Positions 29,599 to 38,520 of a DNA stretch of 64,000 nucleotides are shown here, one piece after another. The position numbers and the translations under genes are program-made. The DNA lies in the NCBI RefSeq assembly GCF_003515705.1, contig NZ_QWEH01000004.1:300326-364325 (forward strand), given 5' to 3'. The first letter of the stretch is position 1. Every line of letters starts with the position of its first letter. This stretch comes from Oceanobacillus profundus. Its GTDB lineage: Bacteria > Bacillota > Bacilli > Bacillales > Amphibacillaceae. The notes under the pieces are model-generated. The model ran no database searches and was not told the DNA's origin. It worked only from the letters and a program-made list of their open reading frames with translations.

Positions 29599-29864
29599 GT
29601 TTCAAAAAGGAGGATAAAAAGGACCGAGGTCGGCTAAGGTCGCAACGTCCTGTTGCAACGCCGACACTAGCACGTCCTATGCGTCGAAGTTCGAGGCGGC
29701 GAAGCTTTGAGTACCGGGCTTCCCCAGGATGTGGTGACTTCTGTGTTGTCCACAGGACGTGGACGGTTTTAACAGAAGTTCATTGAATCCCTTGATACGT
29801 GAGGAACGGAAAGGCAAGCCAACGATGAAATTCGACGTGTCATTTTTACCGGACATTTTGAAAA
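29599..29864 (+). repeat. R1 intergenic repeat, long copy C
   Basis: About 266 bases from GTTTCAAAAAGGAGGATAAA to CGACGTGTCATTTTTACCGG...TTTTGAAAA. It keeps the end-proximal hairpin GCAAC (29642-29646) / GTTGC (29652-29656). The main hairpin is GACTTCTGT (29736-29744) / ACAGAAGTTC (29772-29781) enclosing GTCCAC-AGGAC-GTGGAC. Over the first 110 bases it aligns closely with the reverse complement of copy A. Confidence 0.78.
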
Positions 29865-29898
29865 TCCTATTAAACATTAAAGAAAGGTGGGGTTTCTT

Positions 29899-30039
29899 GT
29901 GATCGAACTAACGTGGAAAATATTTAGTCAGACAGGAAACATTGAAACCTATTTATTATTAAAGGAAATAGAAAATGCAACATCGCAACAAGAGTTTGGA
30001 CAGACTGAAACAGAAGTAACACTAGATGCAAAAATATAA
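29899..30039 (+). CDS. yqzL: YqzL-like small protein
   Basis: A 46-residue protein starting at GTG 29899, eight bases after AAAGGTGG. It reads ELTWKIFSQTGNIETYLLLKEIE, then a polar acidic tail. B. subtilis YqzL, encoded between era and recO, has the same length and the W..FSQTGN..TYLL.KE pattern. Its role is unknown. The sequence and location support a real gene although it is very short. Confidence 0.8.
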   Translation: MIELTWKIFSQTGNIETYLLLKEIENATSQQEFGQTETEVTLDAKI

Positions 30040-30223
30040 CATTATCGAATACCATGAAGGTTTGAACTGAAGGAATGGTTGTGTGAGTGAATAGGCTGAC
30101 AGAACCATTCCGCCAATGAGAAGCAATAATCAATAATCTTAACCGAAGCTTTCATCTTCATAGGAGGAGATGAAATAATCTGCATCTGTGGTTCTTTTTG
30201 TACAAGAAAAAGGGTGAAGCTGT
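30040..30223 (+). other. yqzL-recO intergenic region
   Basis: A 184-base stretch. GGAATGGTT and AACCATTCC form a 9-bp stem around a long loop (about 30072-30112), with no T run. A GGAGGAGATGA further on resembles a ribosome site but opens only a two-codon frame. Confidence 0.4.
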
Positions 30224-30967
30224 GTGCTAGAGAAAATAGATGGAATCATCATTAAAACAAGGGATTATGGAGAAACCCATAAGCTTGTAACAATCCTTAG
30301 TAAAAACATTGGAAAATTCACAGCGCTTGCTAGAGGAGCTAAAAAACCAAAAAGTAGGATGGCTGCGGTTATACAGCCGTTTATACGCGCTCAACTATTT
30401 GTATATGTGAATCAAGGCTTGAGCACGATTCAGCAAGGAGAAATCGTTAATTCCTTTCGTCCAATTCGGGAGGATATTGTTAAAACCGCTTATGCAGCCT
30501 ACATGACAGAGCTTACAGATAAATTACTTGATGAAAAAAGTCCAGATCCATACCTGTTTGATCAATTTGTTCATACCATGACTTGGATATCTGAAAATGA
30601 AGAAGCCGAGATACCATTAATGATGTATGAGTTGAAGTTATTCGAAAAAGGTGGAATTGCTCCTACTGTTGACCGTTGTACCAATTGTGGCAATCGACAA
30701 ATGCCATTCGCATTTTCCATTGCTGAAGGTGGAATGCTCTGTACCCGCTGCAGGTACATTGATGGGGAAGCAATCGGGCTTCCAGATACGATCGCTAAAT
30801 TACTTTTTATGTTTTCATCAGTTGGTTTAGAACGTATCGGGACTATCACCATCAAGCCAGAAAATAAGGAGCTTCTTCGAAATTTATTAAATGCATATTA
30901 TGACCAATATGGTGGATTTTATTTAAAAACAAGGAAATTTCTAACACAGCTTGACAAACTAATGTAG
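30224..30967 (+). CDS. recO: DNA repair protein RecO
   Basis: RecO loads RecA onto SSB-coated DNA together with RecR. The 247-residue protein has an N-terminal OB fold (1-80) starting EKIDGIIIKTRDYGETHKLVTILSKNIGKFTALARGAKKPKS. A helical domain and a zinc finger of two CXXC pairs follow (CTNC and CTRC, about 149-176). The GTG start follows AGGGTGA. It lies between yqzL and glyQS as in B. subtilis. Confidence 0.96.
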   Translation: MLEKIDGIIIKTRDYGETHKLVTILSKNIGKFTALARGAKKPKSRMAAVIQPFIRAQLFVYVNQGLSTIQQGEIVNSFRPIREDIVKTAYAAYMTELTDKLLDEKSPDPYLFDQFVHTMTWISENEEAEIPLMMYELKLFEKGGIAPTVDRCTNCGNRQMPFAFSIAEGGMLCTRCRYIDGEAIGLPDTIAKLLFMFSSVGLERIGTITIKPENKELLRNLLNAYYDQYGGFYLKTRKFLTQLDKLM

Positions 30968-30974
30968 CTAACGA

Positions 30975-31003
30975 TTGACAGAATGAAAAGGATAAAGTAT
31001 GAT
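30975..31003 (+). promoter_or_regulatory. SigA promoter of glyQS
   Basis: A perfect TTGACA (30975-30980), 17 bases, TATGAT (30998-31003). The transcript would start about 31010, roughly 25 bases before the T-box Stem I. Confidence 0.9.
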
Positions 31004-31034
31004 TTTTACATATTTCAATATTAAATAATGATTT

Positions 31035-31380
31035 GCGAAGATGGAGATAAGTACCAGTTCCAATTCTATTTAAAGCGAGTCCGGGATAGTGTGAGCTGGA
31101 TAACTAGATGTCTGGGAAAGGAACTCCTGAGCAAAGTAAATAAAGTGGCTCTAATACAGATTGTTCAAAAAGGCCGATGAAAATGACACAACATAAGGGT
31201 GTTGATCGAAACTATCGACACGTTCTGTGTCAAGTATCAAAGTCATCACAACTTGTGGAAACTTGCAGGCTTGCTATTCATCCTTTTTTGAACACGCAAT
31301 TATATGGAGCAAATAGGGTGGAACCGCGGTAAAAACCGTCCCTATGTCTATAACATGTAGACATAGGGACGGTTTTTTAA
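31035..31380 (+). promoter_or_regulatory. T-box riboswitch of glyQS (Gly, GGA specifier), interrupted by an R1 repeat
   Basis: Stem I begins with GCGAAGATGGAG. GGAG (31043-31046) pairs with CTCC (31124-31127). AGTA (31050-31053) is the S-turn strand, and CCAG (31054-31057) pairs with CTGG (31112-31115). The distal GGGATAGTGTGAGC fits the tRNA-elbow-binding loop. The specifier is GGA (31120-31122). The T-box AGGGTGGAACCGCGG is at 31315-31329. A 20-bp terminator follows (31331-31350 / 31358-31377). About 138 bases between Stem I and the T-box are an R1 repeat. Uncharged tRNA-Gly should favour the antiterminator. Confidence 0.92.
31162..31299 (-). repeat. R1 intergenic repeat, short copy D inside the T-box leader
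   Basis: Begins TGTTCAAAAAGGCCGATGAA and ends CCTTTTTTGAACACGCA, an inverted pair. It aligns with copy A in the same orientation: both contain TATCGACACG, AAGTCA and the right end TTTTTGAACACGCA. The main hairpin survives with other bases: TTGAT (31202-31206) / ATCAA (31236-31240) enclosing GACAC (31217-31221) / GTGTC (31227-31231). It lacks about 200 inner bases of copy A. Confidence 0.75.
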
Positions 31381-31415
31381 CGTTTTAAGATTAATGAATC
31401 TGGAGGTAAATTTTA

Positions 31416-32294
31416 ATGAATATCCAAGAAATGATTTTAACATTACAAAAGCATTGGTCAGATCAAAATTGTATTTTGATGCAAGCGTATGATACGGAAA
31501 AAGGAGCAGGAACGATGTCACCAATGACATTATTACGCAGTCTTGGACCAGAACCATGGAATGTTGCTTATGTAGAGCCATCAAGAAGGCCTGCAGATGG
31601 ACGATATGGTGAAAATCCAAACCGTTTGTATCAGCATCATCAATTTCAAGTGATTATGAAGCCATCTCCAGCGAATATTCAACAACTCTACTTAGATTCT
31701 TTAGTAAAGCTTGGAATTAATCCGCTTGAACATGATATTCGCTTTGTCGAGGATAATTGGGAAAATCCCACATTAGGTGCTGCTGGACTCGGTTGGGAAG
31801 TATGGCTTGATGGTATGGAAATAACCCAATTCACATATTTCCAGCAAATAGGTGGACTTGAAGCAAATCCAGTAACCGTCGAAATAACTTATGGAATTGA
31901 ACGTCTTGCTTCCTACATCCAAGATAAGGAAAATGTGTTTGATTTAGAATGGAATAACGGTGTAACGGTGCGTGATATCTTTTATCAGCCGGAGTTCGAG
32001 CATTCCAAATATACGTTTGAAGAATCTGATACTGAAATGCTCTTCCAGCTTTTTTCTATGTATGAGAAAGAAGCAGAGAGCACGATGAATAAAGGACTTG
32101 TATTTCCTGCATATGATTATGTTTTAAAATGTTCGCATACCTTTAACTTACTTGATGCCAAAGGTGTTATATCTGTGACCGAACGGACTGGTTACATCTC
32201 ACGAATCCGCAACTTAGCCCGCAGTATCGCCAAAACCTATGTTGCAGAACGTGAGAAGTTAGGATTTCCAATGCTTGAAAAGGAGGAAAATTAA
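31416..32294 (+). CDS. glyQ: Glycyl-tRNA synthetase alpha subunit
   Basis: The catalytic subunit of the bacterial-type tetrameric glycyl-tRNA synthetase, 292 residues. It starts [36 protein letters not shown] and contains [27 protein letters not shown], with the aminoacylation active site. [24 protein letters not shown] is also characteristic. The ATG follows TGGAGG. It ends directly at the glyS start codon. Expression is under the T-box upstream. Confidence 0.98.
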   Translation: MNIQEMILTLQKHWSDQNCILMQAYDTEKGAGTMSPMTLLRSLGPEPWNVAYVEPSRRPADGRYGENPNRLYQHHQFQVIMKPSPANIQQLYLDSLVKLGINPLEHDIRFVEDNWENPTLGAAGLGWEVWLDGMEITQFTYFQQIGGLEANPVTVEITYGIERLASYIQDKENVFDLEWNNGVTVRDIFYQPEFEHSKYTFEESDTEMLFQLFSMYEKEAESTMNKGLVFPAYDYVLKCSHTFNLLDAKGVISVTERTGYISRIRNLARSIAKTYVAEREKLGFPMLEKEEN

Positions 32295-34379
32295 ATGGCA
32301 AGAGATGTATTATTTGAAATCGGACTAGAAGAGCTACCTGCACGATTTATCGATGATGCAGAGCAGCAATTATTATCAAAAACAGAAGCGTGGTTAAAAG
32401 GACTTCGAATTCATTTCGGCTCGATTACTTCATTTGCAACACCGAGACGTTTAGCTGTCTATATTCACGAAATGGAAGAATTCCAAACCACAATTGAGGA
32501 AGAAGCTAAGGGGCCTGCTGAGAAAATCGCTAAAGATGAAAATGGCGATTGGACAAAAGCAGCTATTGGTTTTACAAGAGGCCAAGGGAAAACACCTGAC
32601 GATATTTATACGAAAGAGATTAAAGGTATATCCTATATTTTTGTGAAAAAGCATATCGAGGGGAAGCCTGTTCAAGAATTGCTTCCTGATTTCAAAGCAA
32701 TACTAGAGTCGATTCAATTTGGCAAAAATATGCGCTGGGCAAAAGAAACACTTCGTTATGCCCGTCCGATTCGTTGGCTTGTTGCATTATTCGGGAGCGA
32801 AGTTATTCCGTTTGAAATCACTAGCGTACAAACAAGCAATATAACATATGGTCATCGTTTCTTAGGGAAAGAGATCCGTTTAGCTACAGCTTCTGAATAC
32901 GAGTCTTCCTTGCTTGACAATTATGTAATTGTAAATCCTAAAAAACGTGAGGAAATGATTATTGAAGGTATTAAAACACTTGAAGAGGCCAATAATCTGT
33001 TGATTCCGGTTGACGCTGATTTACTAAATGAAGTAAGGAACCTTGTTGAATATCCAACAGTATTCATAGGGGCATTTGAAGAAGGTTTTCTAAATTTACC
33101 ATCAGAGGTTCTCATTACTTCTATGAAAGAACACCAACGGTATTTTCCTGTAACAGCTACAGACGGGCAATTATTAGCACGTTTTGTTGGGGTTCGAAAT
33201 GGAGATGTACATGAACTTGCGACTGTAATTCGAGGAAATGAAAAAGTTCTCCGTGCACGATTAGCAGATGCAGAGTTTTTCTTGGAAGAAGACCTTAAAC
33301 AATCCATTGATTTTTATCAGAAAAAATTAGAACGTGTTGTTTTCCAGAAAGAATTAGGAACGATTCATGATAAAGTGGAGCGAGTTGTTCATATAAGTAC
33401 AAAGATAACAGATTTAATTGGACTCGATGGTGATCAAAAGGAAAAAGTAGTAAGAGCTGCAACAATAAGTAAATTTGATCTTATGACAAATATGGTTAAT
33501 GAATTTACTGAACTACAGGGAATTATTGGCGAAAAATACGCACTTCATTTTGGTGAGGATTCACTTGTTGCTGGAACAATACGCGAGCATTATTTACCAA
33601 AGCAAGCAAATGGAGAGCTTCCTAAAACATTAATTGGTTCGATAGTAAGTATTGCCGATAAGCTGGATACAATTGTGGGATGTATCTCTATAGGTTTAGT
33701 TCCAACGGGTTCCCAGGATCCGTATGGACTTCGCAGACAAGCAACAGGTGTATTACGTATCATAGCTGATAGAAAATGGGATATTTCACTGGAAACCCTG
33801 CTAGAGATTGTTACTTCTTTATATCAAACATTAGATATCGAGCTGGAAAACCAAGAAAAGGTAGCGATAGAGCTTAAAGAATTTTTCCAACTTCGCGCAT
33901 CTTATTTGCTTAAAGAATTAAATGTCGAGCAGGATGTGATTAATGCGGTTGTACATCGCGCAATAGGAAACTTTGATTATACAATTGCAAAGGCAAAACT
34001 TTTATCTGAAAAGCGTAATGATGAAAACTTTAAGCATATCCAAGAGGCATTAGTTCGAGCCCTTAATTTATCTGATAAAGCAGAGGGTACAATTGTACGC
34101 ACAGAACTATTTCAAACAGAATCTGAAGTAGCTCTATTTTCGCAATATAACGTGGTTCGCGACACATTCAATACGTACAATAAGCAAAAAAATGCGGTTA
34201 AGGCATTAGCATGCTTAGAGGAATTAGCTATTCCAATCCATACATTCTTTGACAATAATATGGTAATGGCAGATGAAGAGGATATACGTACGAATCGTCT
34301 TTCGCTTATCAATGTACTTTCTATGTTGATTAAAGAATATGCTGATCTACGATTAATACAATGGAAACAGCACTTTTAA
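32295..34379 (+). CDS. glyS: Glycyl-tRNA synthetase beta subunit
   Basis: The 694-residue beta subunit, needed for tRNA binding. It begins MARDVLFEIGLEELPARFIDDAEQQL, has the mid-domain LPKTLIGSIVSIADKLDTIVG with HD-like helices, and ends in an anticodon-binding domain (about 580-690) with FDNNMVMADEEDIRTNRLSLI. It starts one base after glyQ, behind AAGGAGG inside the glyQ end. It is followed by a long R2 repeat. No defect is visible. Confidence 0.98.
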   Translation: MARDVLFEIGLEELPARFIDDAEQQLLSKTEAWLKGLRIHFGSITSFATPRRLAVYIHEMEEFQTTIEEEAKGPAEKIAKDENGDWTKAAIGFTRGQGKTPDDIYTKEIKGISYIFVKKHIEGKPVQELLPDFKAILESIQFGKNMRWAKETLRYARPIRWLVALFGSEVIPFEITSVQTSNITYGHRFLGKEIRLATASEYESSLLDNYVIVNPKKREEMIIEGIKTLEEANNLLIPVDADLLNEVRNLVEYPTVFIGAFEEGFLNLPSEVLITSMKEHQRYFPVTATDGQLLARFVGVRNGDVHELATVIRGNEKVLRARLADAEFFLEEDLKQSIDFYQKKLERVVFQKELGTIHDKVERVVHISTKITDLIGLDGDQKEKVVRAATISKFDLMTNMVNEFTELQGIIGEKYALHFGEDSLVAGTIREHYLPKQANGELPKTLIGSIVSIADKLDTIVGCISIGLVPTGSQDPYGLRRQATGVLRIIADRKWDISLETLLEIVTSLYQTLDIELENQEKVAIELKEFFQLRASYLLKELNVEQDVINAVVHRAIGNFDYTIAKAKLLSEKRNDENFKHIQEALVRALNLSDKAEGTIVRTELFQTESEVALFSQYNVVRDTFNTYNKQKNAVKALACLEELAIPIHTFFDNNMVMADEEDIRTNRLSLINVLSMLIKEYADLRLIQWKQHF

Positions 34380-34384
34380 GCACA

Positions 34385-34676
34385 AGAGCGGAAGCGCCCG
34401 GTTAGCGACGTACGGACTGCGCCCCGAACTTTGGGGTGGTTCGACGAGTCGAAGATTCCTACGTAGAAGATAAAGGAAACATGCCCCATTAGGGGTATGC
34501 CGACGTTAGGCGCAGCCTGGTTTTAGTCGGCCATCCTTTACCAAGAGGCGATGTTGACTTTCACCGCAAGGGTATAAGTGCGACTAGGCCTCATGTCTTA
34601 GCCAGTCGGCAAGTCTTCTTTATCGTACGGAGGTGAGGGAAGTCTCGCTACAGCTTTAGCGCTGTAGCTGGACGTA
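34385..34676 (+). repeat. R2 intergenic repeat, long copy
   Basis: About 290 bases after glyS. The left end, GCGGAAGCGCCCGGTTAGCG, and the next 60 bases nearly match the copy at 21272, including CCCC-GAACTTT-GGGG and GTTCGAC-GA-GTCGAA. The right end, CGTACGGAGGTGAGGG...GTCTCGC, is the reverse complement of the copy at 18557. Its last part has changed into a new perfect hairpin, GCTACAGC (34647-34654) / GCTGTAGC (34661-34668). A 180-base G+C-richer middle is unique here. Confidence 0.78.
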
Positions 34677-34704
34677 ATCAAAAGTATAACGTATTTTCCC
34701 TTTT

Positions 34705-34715
34705 TGCTATATAAT
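34705..34715 (+). promoter_or_regulatory. Extended -10 promoter of ccpN
   Basis: TGC followed by TATATAAT, with no good -35 seen. The start codon of ccpN is about 43 bases downstream. Confidence 0.45.
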
Positions 34716-34757
34716 ATAAAGAAATAGTATGACATATTGTTTTCGGGTGGTGAAAAG

Positions 34758-35387
34758 GTGGAATTATCCAAAAGACAGGAACAAATCATTGAAATAGTTA
34801 AAGGTAACGGTCCAATTACAGGAGAACATATTGCAGATCGATTAAATTTGACACGAGCTACCTTGAGACCGGATTTAGCAATCCTAACCATGGCCGGGTA
34901 CTTAGACGCCCGCCCGCGTGTCGGTTATTTTTATACGGGGAAAACTGGTTCGGAATTACTTACAGAGAAAATAAAAAAATTCAAAGTACATGAATTTTTA
35001 CAAGTACCTGTCGTTGTCAAGGATAGTGTGTCTGTATATGACGCCATATCAACCATGTTTCTTGAAGATGTCGGAACATTATTTGTTGTAGATGATAACT
35101 CCTGTTTAACAGGAGTACTATCCCGCAAAGACTTGTTGCGAGCAAGTATTGGGCAACAGAATTTAAGTGCTGTCCCTGTACATATAATTATGACAAGGAT
35201 GCCAAATATTGCAGTATGTCGAAAAGATGACCTGCTAATTGATGCTGCTCAAAAATTGATAACAAGACAAATTGATGGATTGCCAGTTGTTAAAGAAATA
35301 GATGCGGGGCTTGAGGTCGTGGGCAGAGTGACGAAGACGACAATGACAAAAGCATTAGTAGAGTTAACAATAGGTGACCATGTGTAA
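34758..35387 (+). CDS. ccpN: Transcriptional repressor CcpN
   Basis: CcpN represses gluconeogenic genes (gapB, pckA) and sr1 in B. subtilis when glucose is present. The 209-residue protein starts at GTG 34758 after GGGTGGTG; an ATG-like start at 34737 would add unrelated residues. The winged-helix domain (1-65) has [26 protein letters not shown]. Two CBS domains follow (about 75-205) with [29 protein letters not shown] and MPNIAVC. The partner gene ppsR is next, as in B. subtilis. Confidence 0.94.
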   Translation: MELSKRQEQIIEIVKGNGPITGEHIADRLNLTRATLRPDLAILTMAGYLDARPRVGYFYTGKTGSELLTEKIKKFKVHEFLQVPVVVKDSVSVYDAISTMFLEDVGTLFVVDDNSCLTGVLSRKDLLRASIGQQNLSAVPVHIIMTRMPNIAVCRKDDLLIDAAQKLITRQIDGLPVVKEIDAGLEVVGRVTKTTMTKALVELTIGDHV

Positions 35388-35422
35388 GAAAACTTCAAAA
35401 GGGATGGAGGAGAGTTGTCGTA

Positions 35423-36226
35423 ATGAATACTCAACCAATTGTTTTTGTATTATCTGACTCTGTGGGGGAAACTGCTGAATTAGTGGTAAAGGCAGGTCTA
35501 AGTCAGTTTACGAATGGGGATTACAAAATACAGCGTGTACCATATGTTGAGGATAAAGAAACAATCGATGAATTCCTGCAAATCGCGAAAGAAAAAAGAG
35601 GAATGATTGGGTTTACACTTGTTGATCCTGAGTTAAGAAACTATTTGAACGAACGATCAAAGTTAATGCAAGTAGAAGCTATTGATATAATGGGACCAAC
35701 ACTTGAAGCAATGGAGCGTGTATTTGATAAAAGTCCCCGACAGGAAGCAGGACTGATACATAAGCTTGATGAGGACTACTTTAAAAAGATAGAAGCAATT
35801 GAGTTTGCTGTAAAATATGATGATGGAAGAGATCCCCGGGGGATAGCTCGTGCAGATATTATTTTAGTTGGTGTCTCTCGTACATCCAAAACACCATTAT
35901 CTCAGTATTTAGCACATAAACGCATTAAGGTGGCTAATGTACCGATTGTGCCTGAGGTTGACCCTCCAGAAGAATTATTTGAAGTTGACCCAGCGAAATG
36001 TATTGGACTTCGTATCACTGCTGACAAATTAAATGGCATTCGAAAAGAAAGGTTAAAGGCTTTAGGATTAGGTGATCAAGCGACATATGCAAATATGGAT
36101 CGTATTCATCAAGAGCTTGATTATTTTGATAAGGTAATTAACAAGATTAAATGTCCAGTAATAGATGTTTCCCACAAAGCAGTAGAAGAAACTGCGAATC
36201 TTATCATGCGTATGATTCAAAAATAA
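35423..36226 (+). CDS. ppsR: PPDK/PEP synthase regulatory protein
   Basis: A 267-residue DUF299 kinase/phosphotransferase. In other bacteria this family switches pyruvate phosphate dikinase or PEP synthase on and off by (de)phosphorylation; the B. subtilis YqfL influences CcpN activity. It shows [18 protein letters not shown] at the start, the P-loop-like [15 protein letters not shown] and [24 protein letters not shown]. The start follows GGATGGAGGAG. It is co-transcribed with ccpN, 35 bases upstream, and ends at a good terminator. Confidence 0.93.
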   Translation: MNTQPIVFVLSDSVGETAELVVKAGLSQFTNGDYKIQRVPYVEDKETIDEFLQIAKEKRGMIGFTLVDPELRNYLNERSKLMQVEAIDIMGPTLEAMERVFDKSPRQEAGLIHKLDEDYFKKIEAIEFAVKYDDGRDPRGIARADIILVGVSRTSKTPLSQYLAHKRIKVANVPIVPEVDPPEELFEVDPAKCIGLRITADKLNGIRKERLKALGLGDQATYANMDRIHQELDYFDKVINKIKCPVIDVSHKAVEETANLIMRMIQK

Positions 36227-36242
36227 TTGAATTGGATTATGC

Positions 36243-36282
36243 AAAACGTTCTGCTCCTATACACGAGCAGAATGTTTTCTGT
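36243..36282 (+). terminator. Terminator of ccpN-ppsR
   Basis: A 14-base arm (AAAACGTTCTGCTC) pairs with 36265-36278 with one G-U pair, around an 8-base loop. The right arm ends in TTTT. Confidence 0.85.
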
Positions 36283-36423
36283 TCTTAGGAAAATAAGTCA
36301 TTATAATAGATATCTTTTATAAAATGTATTATAATAAATCTTTGTGTAAACATATACGTAAAAAAGCTATCCTCTACTGTTATTCTGAAAAATAAAACAT
36401 TCATTAACAAGAAGGATTTTAGG

Positions 36424-36588
36424 GTGATTATGTAGAATTACTTTATTAAAGATAGCTCTACTATTGTTAAAATCTCAATAGTTGGTTATTCGTTAGTTTA
36501 TATTTTAGCTGCAGGAGGTACAATAGTAATTAAATATGGAGTAGATGGAAATGACCTTCTTAGACTTACCGATCGTAACAGAGGGTAA
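36424..36588 (+). pseudogene. Possible degenerate small membrane-protein frame with internal stop
   Basis: From GTG 36424 the frame reads V-I-M, then a TAG at 36433-36435, then 50 sense codons to TAA at 36586-36588. The downstream part has no start codon. It has a charged lead (YFIKDSS), a hydrophobic stretch (IVKISIVGYSLVYILAAGG) and a charged end (KYGVDGNDLLRLTDRNRG). AAGAAGG lies upstream. It could be a decayed gene or chance. It occupies the region where yqxD is found in B. subtilis but does not resemble it. Confidence 0.3.
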
Positions 36589-36624
36589 TTTTTTTCGGTT
36601 TTGAAGAAAAAAATGTCGAAACAT

Positions 36625-36653
36625 GAAGGATTTTTTTAATCCGTCACGAATAT
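36625..36653 (+). promoter_or_regulatory. SigH-like promoter of dnaG-sigA
   Basis: GAAGGATTT (36625-36633) fits the SigH -35 (RNAGGAWWW) fully. After 11 bases, CACGAATAT (36645-36653) fits the -10 (RNNGAATWW) apart from its first base. A SigH promoter for sigA is known in B. subtilis. The start codon is 22 bases downstream. Confidence 0.6.
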
Positions 36654-36674
36654 TAGTATAGTATGGTGGTTAAT

Positions 36675-38489
36675 ATGGCCAATCAAATACCAGAAGAGGT
36701 TATTGAAGAGATTAGAAAGTCCAATGACATTTTAGATGTTGTTGGCGAGTACGTACAATTAAAGAAGCAAGGTAGAAACTACGTCGGTTTATGTCCATTT
36801 CATGGAGAGAAAACACCATCTTTTACGGTAACTCAGGAAAAACAGATTTTTCATTGTTTTGGATGTAGTAAAGGTGGGAATGCTATAACTTTCATGATGG
36901 AGATCGAGAGTTTTTCCTTCTATGAGGCTTTGAAATTCCTCGCCGATAGAAGTGGGATTACGCTTCCAGATAGTGGGATGAATAAGGAATCATCAATGTC
37001 TTTAGAAAGCCAGAATGTTTTATCGGCGTATGACTGGCTACGTAAGCTTTATCATCACCTTTTACGCTTTACAAAGGATGGAAAAGAAGGGTATCACTAT
37101 CTGAAGGAAAGAGGAATGGATGACGAAACAATTGAAGCCTTTCAGTTAGGGTTTGCACCTAATGCACAAGACTTCATTGCGGAATTTCTTGCTAAAAAAG
37201 GATTTCAGCAACAATTATTAGTAAAAGCTGGCATTATTTCCGAGCTCGATAACAATCGAGTTACGGACCGATTCAGAGGAAGAGTAATTTTTCCAATCCG
37301 AAATCATATTGGAAAAACTGTAGCTTTCGGTGGGCGCTCGATAACAGATGAGCAGCCGAAATATTTAAACAGTCCCGAGAGCGAGCTATTTCAAAAAGGC
37401 AAGCTACTATATAATTTTGACTTAGCCAAAAAACATATTCGCAAGCAAAATGAAGTTGTTTTATTTGAAGGGTATATGGATGTCATTTCAGCATATCAAG
37501 CTGGGGTGAAAAACGTAGTGGCCACACTTGGAACATCGTTGACCGAACCTCAGGCAAAACTTTTAAATCGTTATGTTGATACGGTCGTTATTTGCTACGA
37601 TGGTGACAAAGCGGGTCAAGCAGCAACATATAAGGCTGCGAATTTATTACGAAGTGTTGGCTGTGCAATAAAAGTAGCAAACCTTGATGAAGATATGGAT
37701 CCTGACAGCTTTATTAAAAAGCATGGATCAGAGGCTTTTATGAATCAGGTCATAAAAGCAAGTGACACGTATATGAGTTTCTATATGCGCTACCTCCAAA
37801 AAGATTATAATCTAAATTTGGAAGGGGACCGCATATCCTATATAGAAAATATATTGAAAGAGCTTGCCATGATTGAGAGCCCTATTGAAAGGGAATATTA
37901 TTTAAATGAATTGAGCGAAGCACATCAGATTTCTATTGAAACTTTATCAGCGGAAATGCAAGGCTACAGGCATAAACAAGAAAAGCTTGAGGATAAGCCG
38001 GGAAAGAACAGATATACTAATAACACAGCATTCAAACAACGTAGTAAGAAACTTCTTCCAGCTTTTTATAACGCAGAGAAAAAATTAATAGCATATATGT
38101 TGCAGAACTCTCATATTACAGAGAGGGTACAAAATGAATTAGGTGCAAGATTTAATGTTGATGACTATAAAATTATTGCCACCTATTTATATGCTTATTA
38201 TGAAGAAGGACATTCGGCTGATATGAGCTTATTTATTGAAAGGCTTCATGATGACCGATTGAAACAGCTTGTAGCAGAGATCGCTATGACACCGATAAGA
38301 GAAGAAATAAGTGATAAGGAAATTAATGATTACATTCGGATTATTCAACATGAATCGAATGACTCTGTTAATATCAAATCACTGAAAGAGCAGCAAAAGA
38401 TTGCTGAGCAGCAAAATGATCCCTTAAAAGCAGCTCAAATAGCAATGCAAATCATTAATCTTCAAAAGCAATTGAAAAATACAAATTAA
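36675..38489 (+). CDS. dnaG: DNA primase
   Basis: DnaG makes RNA primers for replication. From ATG 36675 it has 604 residues ([33 protein letters not shown]); the in-frame ATG at 36663 would overlap the ribosome site. The zinc-binding domain (about 35-65) has [11 protein letters not shown] and HCFGC. The Toprim core has [17 protein letters not shown] and [11 protein letters not shown]. The C-terminal helicase-binding domain starts near 450. It is followed by sigA in the macromolecular-synthesis operon; rpsU lies elsewhere in the window. Confidence 0.97.
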   Translation: MANQIPEEVIEEIRKSNDILDVVGEYVQLKKQGRNYVGLCPFHGEKTPSFTVTQEKQIFHCFGCSKGGNAITFMMEIESFSFYEALKFLADRSGITLPDSGMNKESSMSLESQNVLSAYDWLRKLYHHLLRFTKDGKEGYHYLKERGMDDETIEAFQLGFAPNAQDFIAEFLAKKGFQQQLLVKAGIISELDNNRVTDRFRGRVIFPIRNHIGKTVAFGGRSITDEQPKYLNSPESELFQKGKLLYNFDLAKKHIRKQNEVVLFEGYMDVISAYQAGVKNVVATLGTSLTEPQAKLLNRYVDTVVICYDGDKAGQAATYKAANLLRSVGCAIKVANLDEDMDPDSFIKKHGSEAFMNQVIKASDTYMSFYMRYLQKDYNLNLEGDRISYIENILKELAMIESPIEREYYLNELSEAHQISIETLSAEMQGYRHKQEKLEDKPGKNRYTNNTAFKQRSKKLLPAFYNAEKKLIAYMLQNSHITERVQNELGARFNVDDYKIIATYLYAYYEEGHSADMSLFIERLHDDRLKQLVAEIAMTPIREEISDKEINDYIRIIQHESNDSVNIKSLKEQQKIAEQQNDPLKAAQIAMQIINLQKQLKNTN

Positions 38490-38520
38490 TTATCTAATTA
38501 GTCAAGAAGGAGGGGGACTC

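Noticed and set aside
29595..29877. Open frames in the era-yqzL gap
   Set aside because: They are R1 copy C read in chance frames. Composition and lack of start signals argue against coding.
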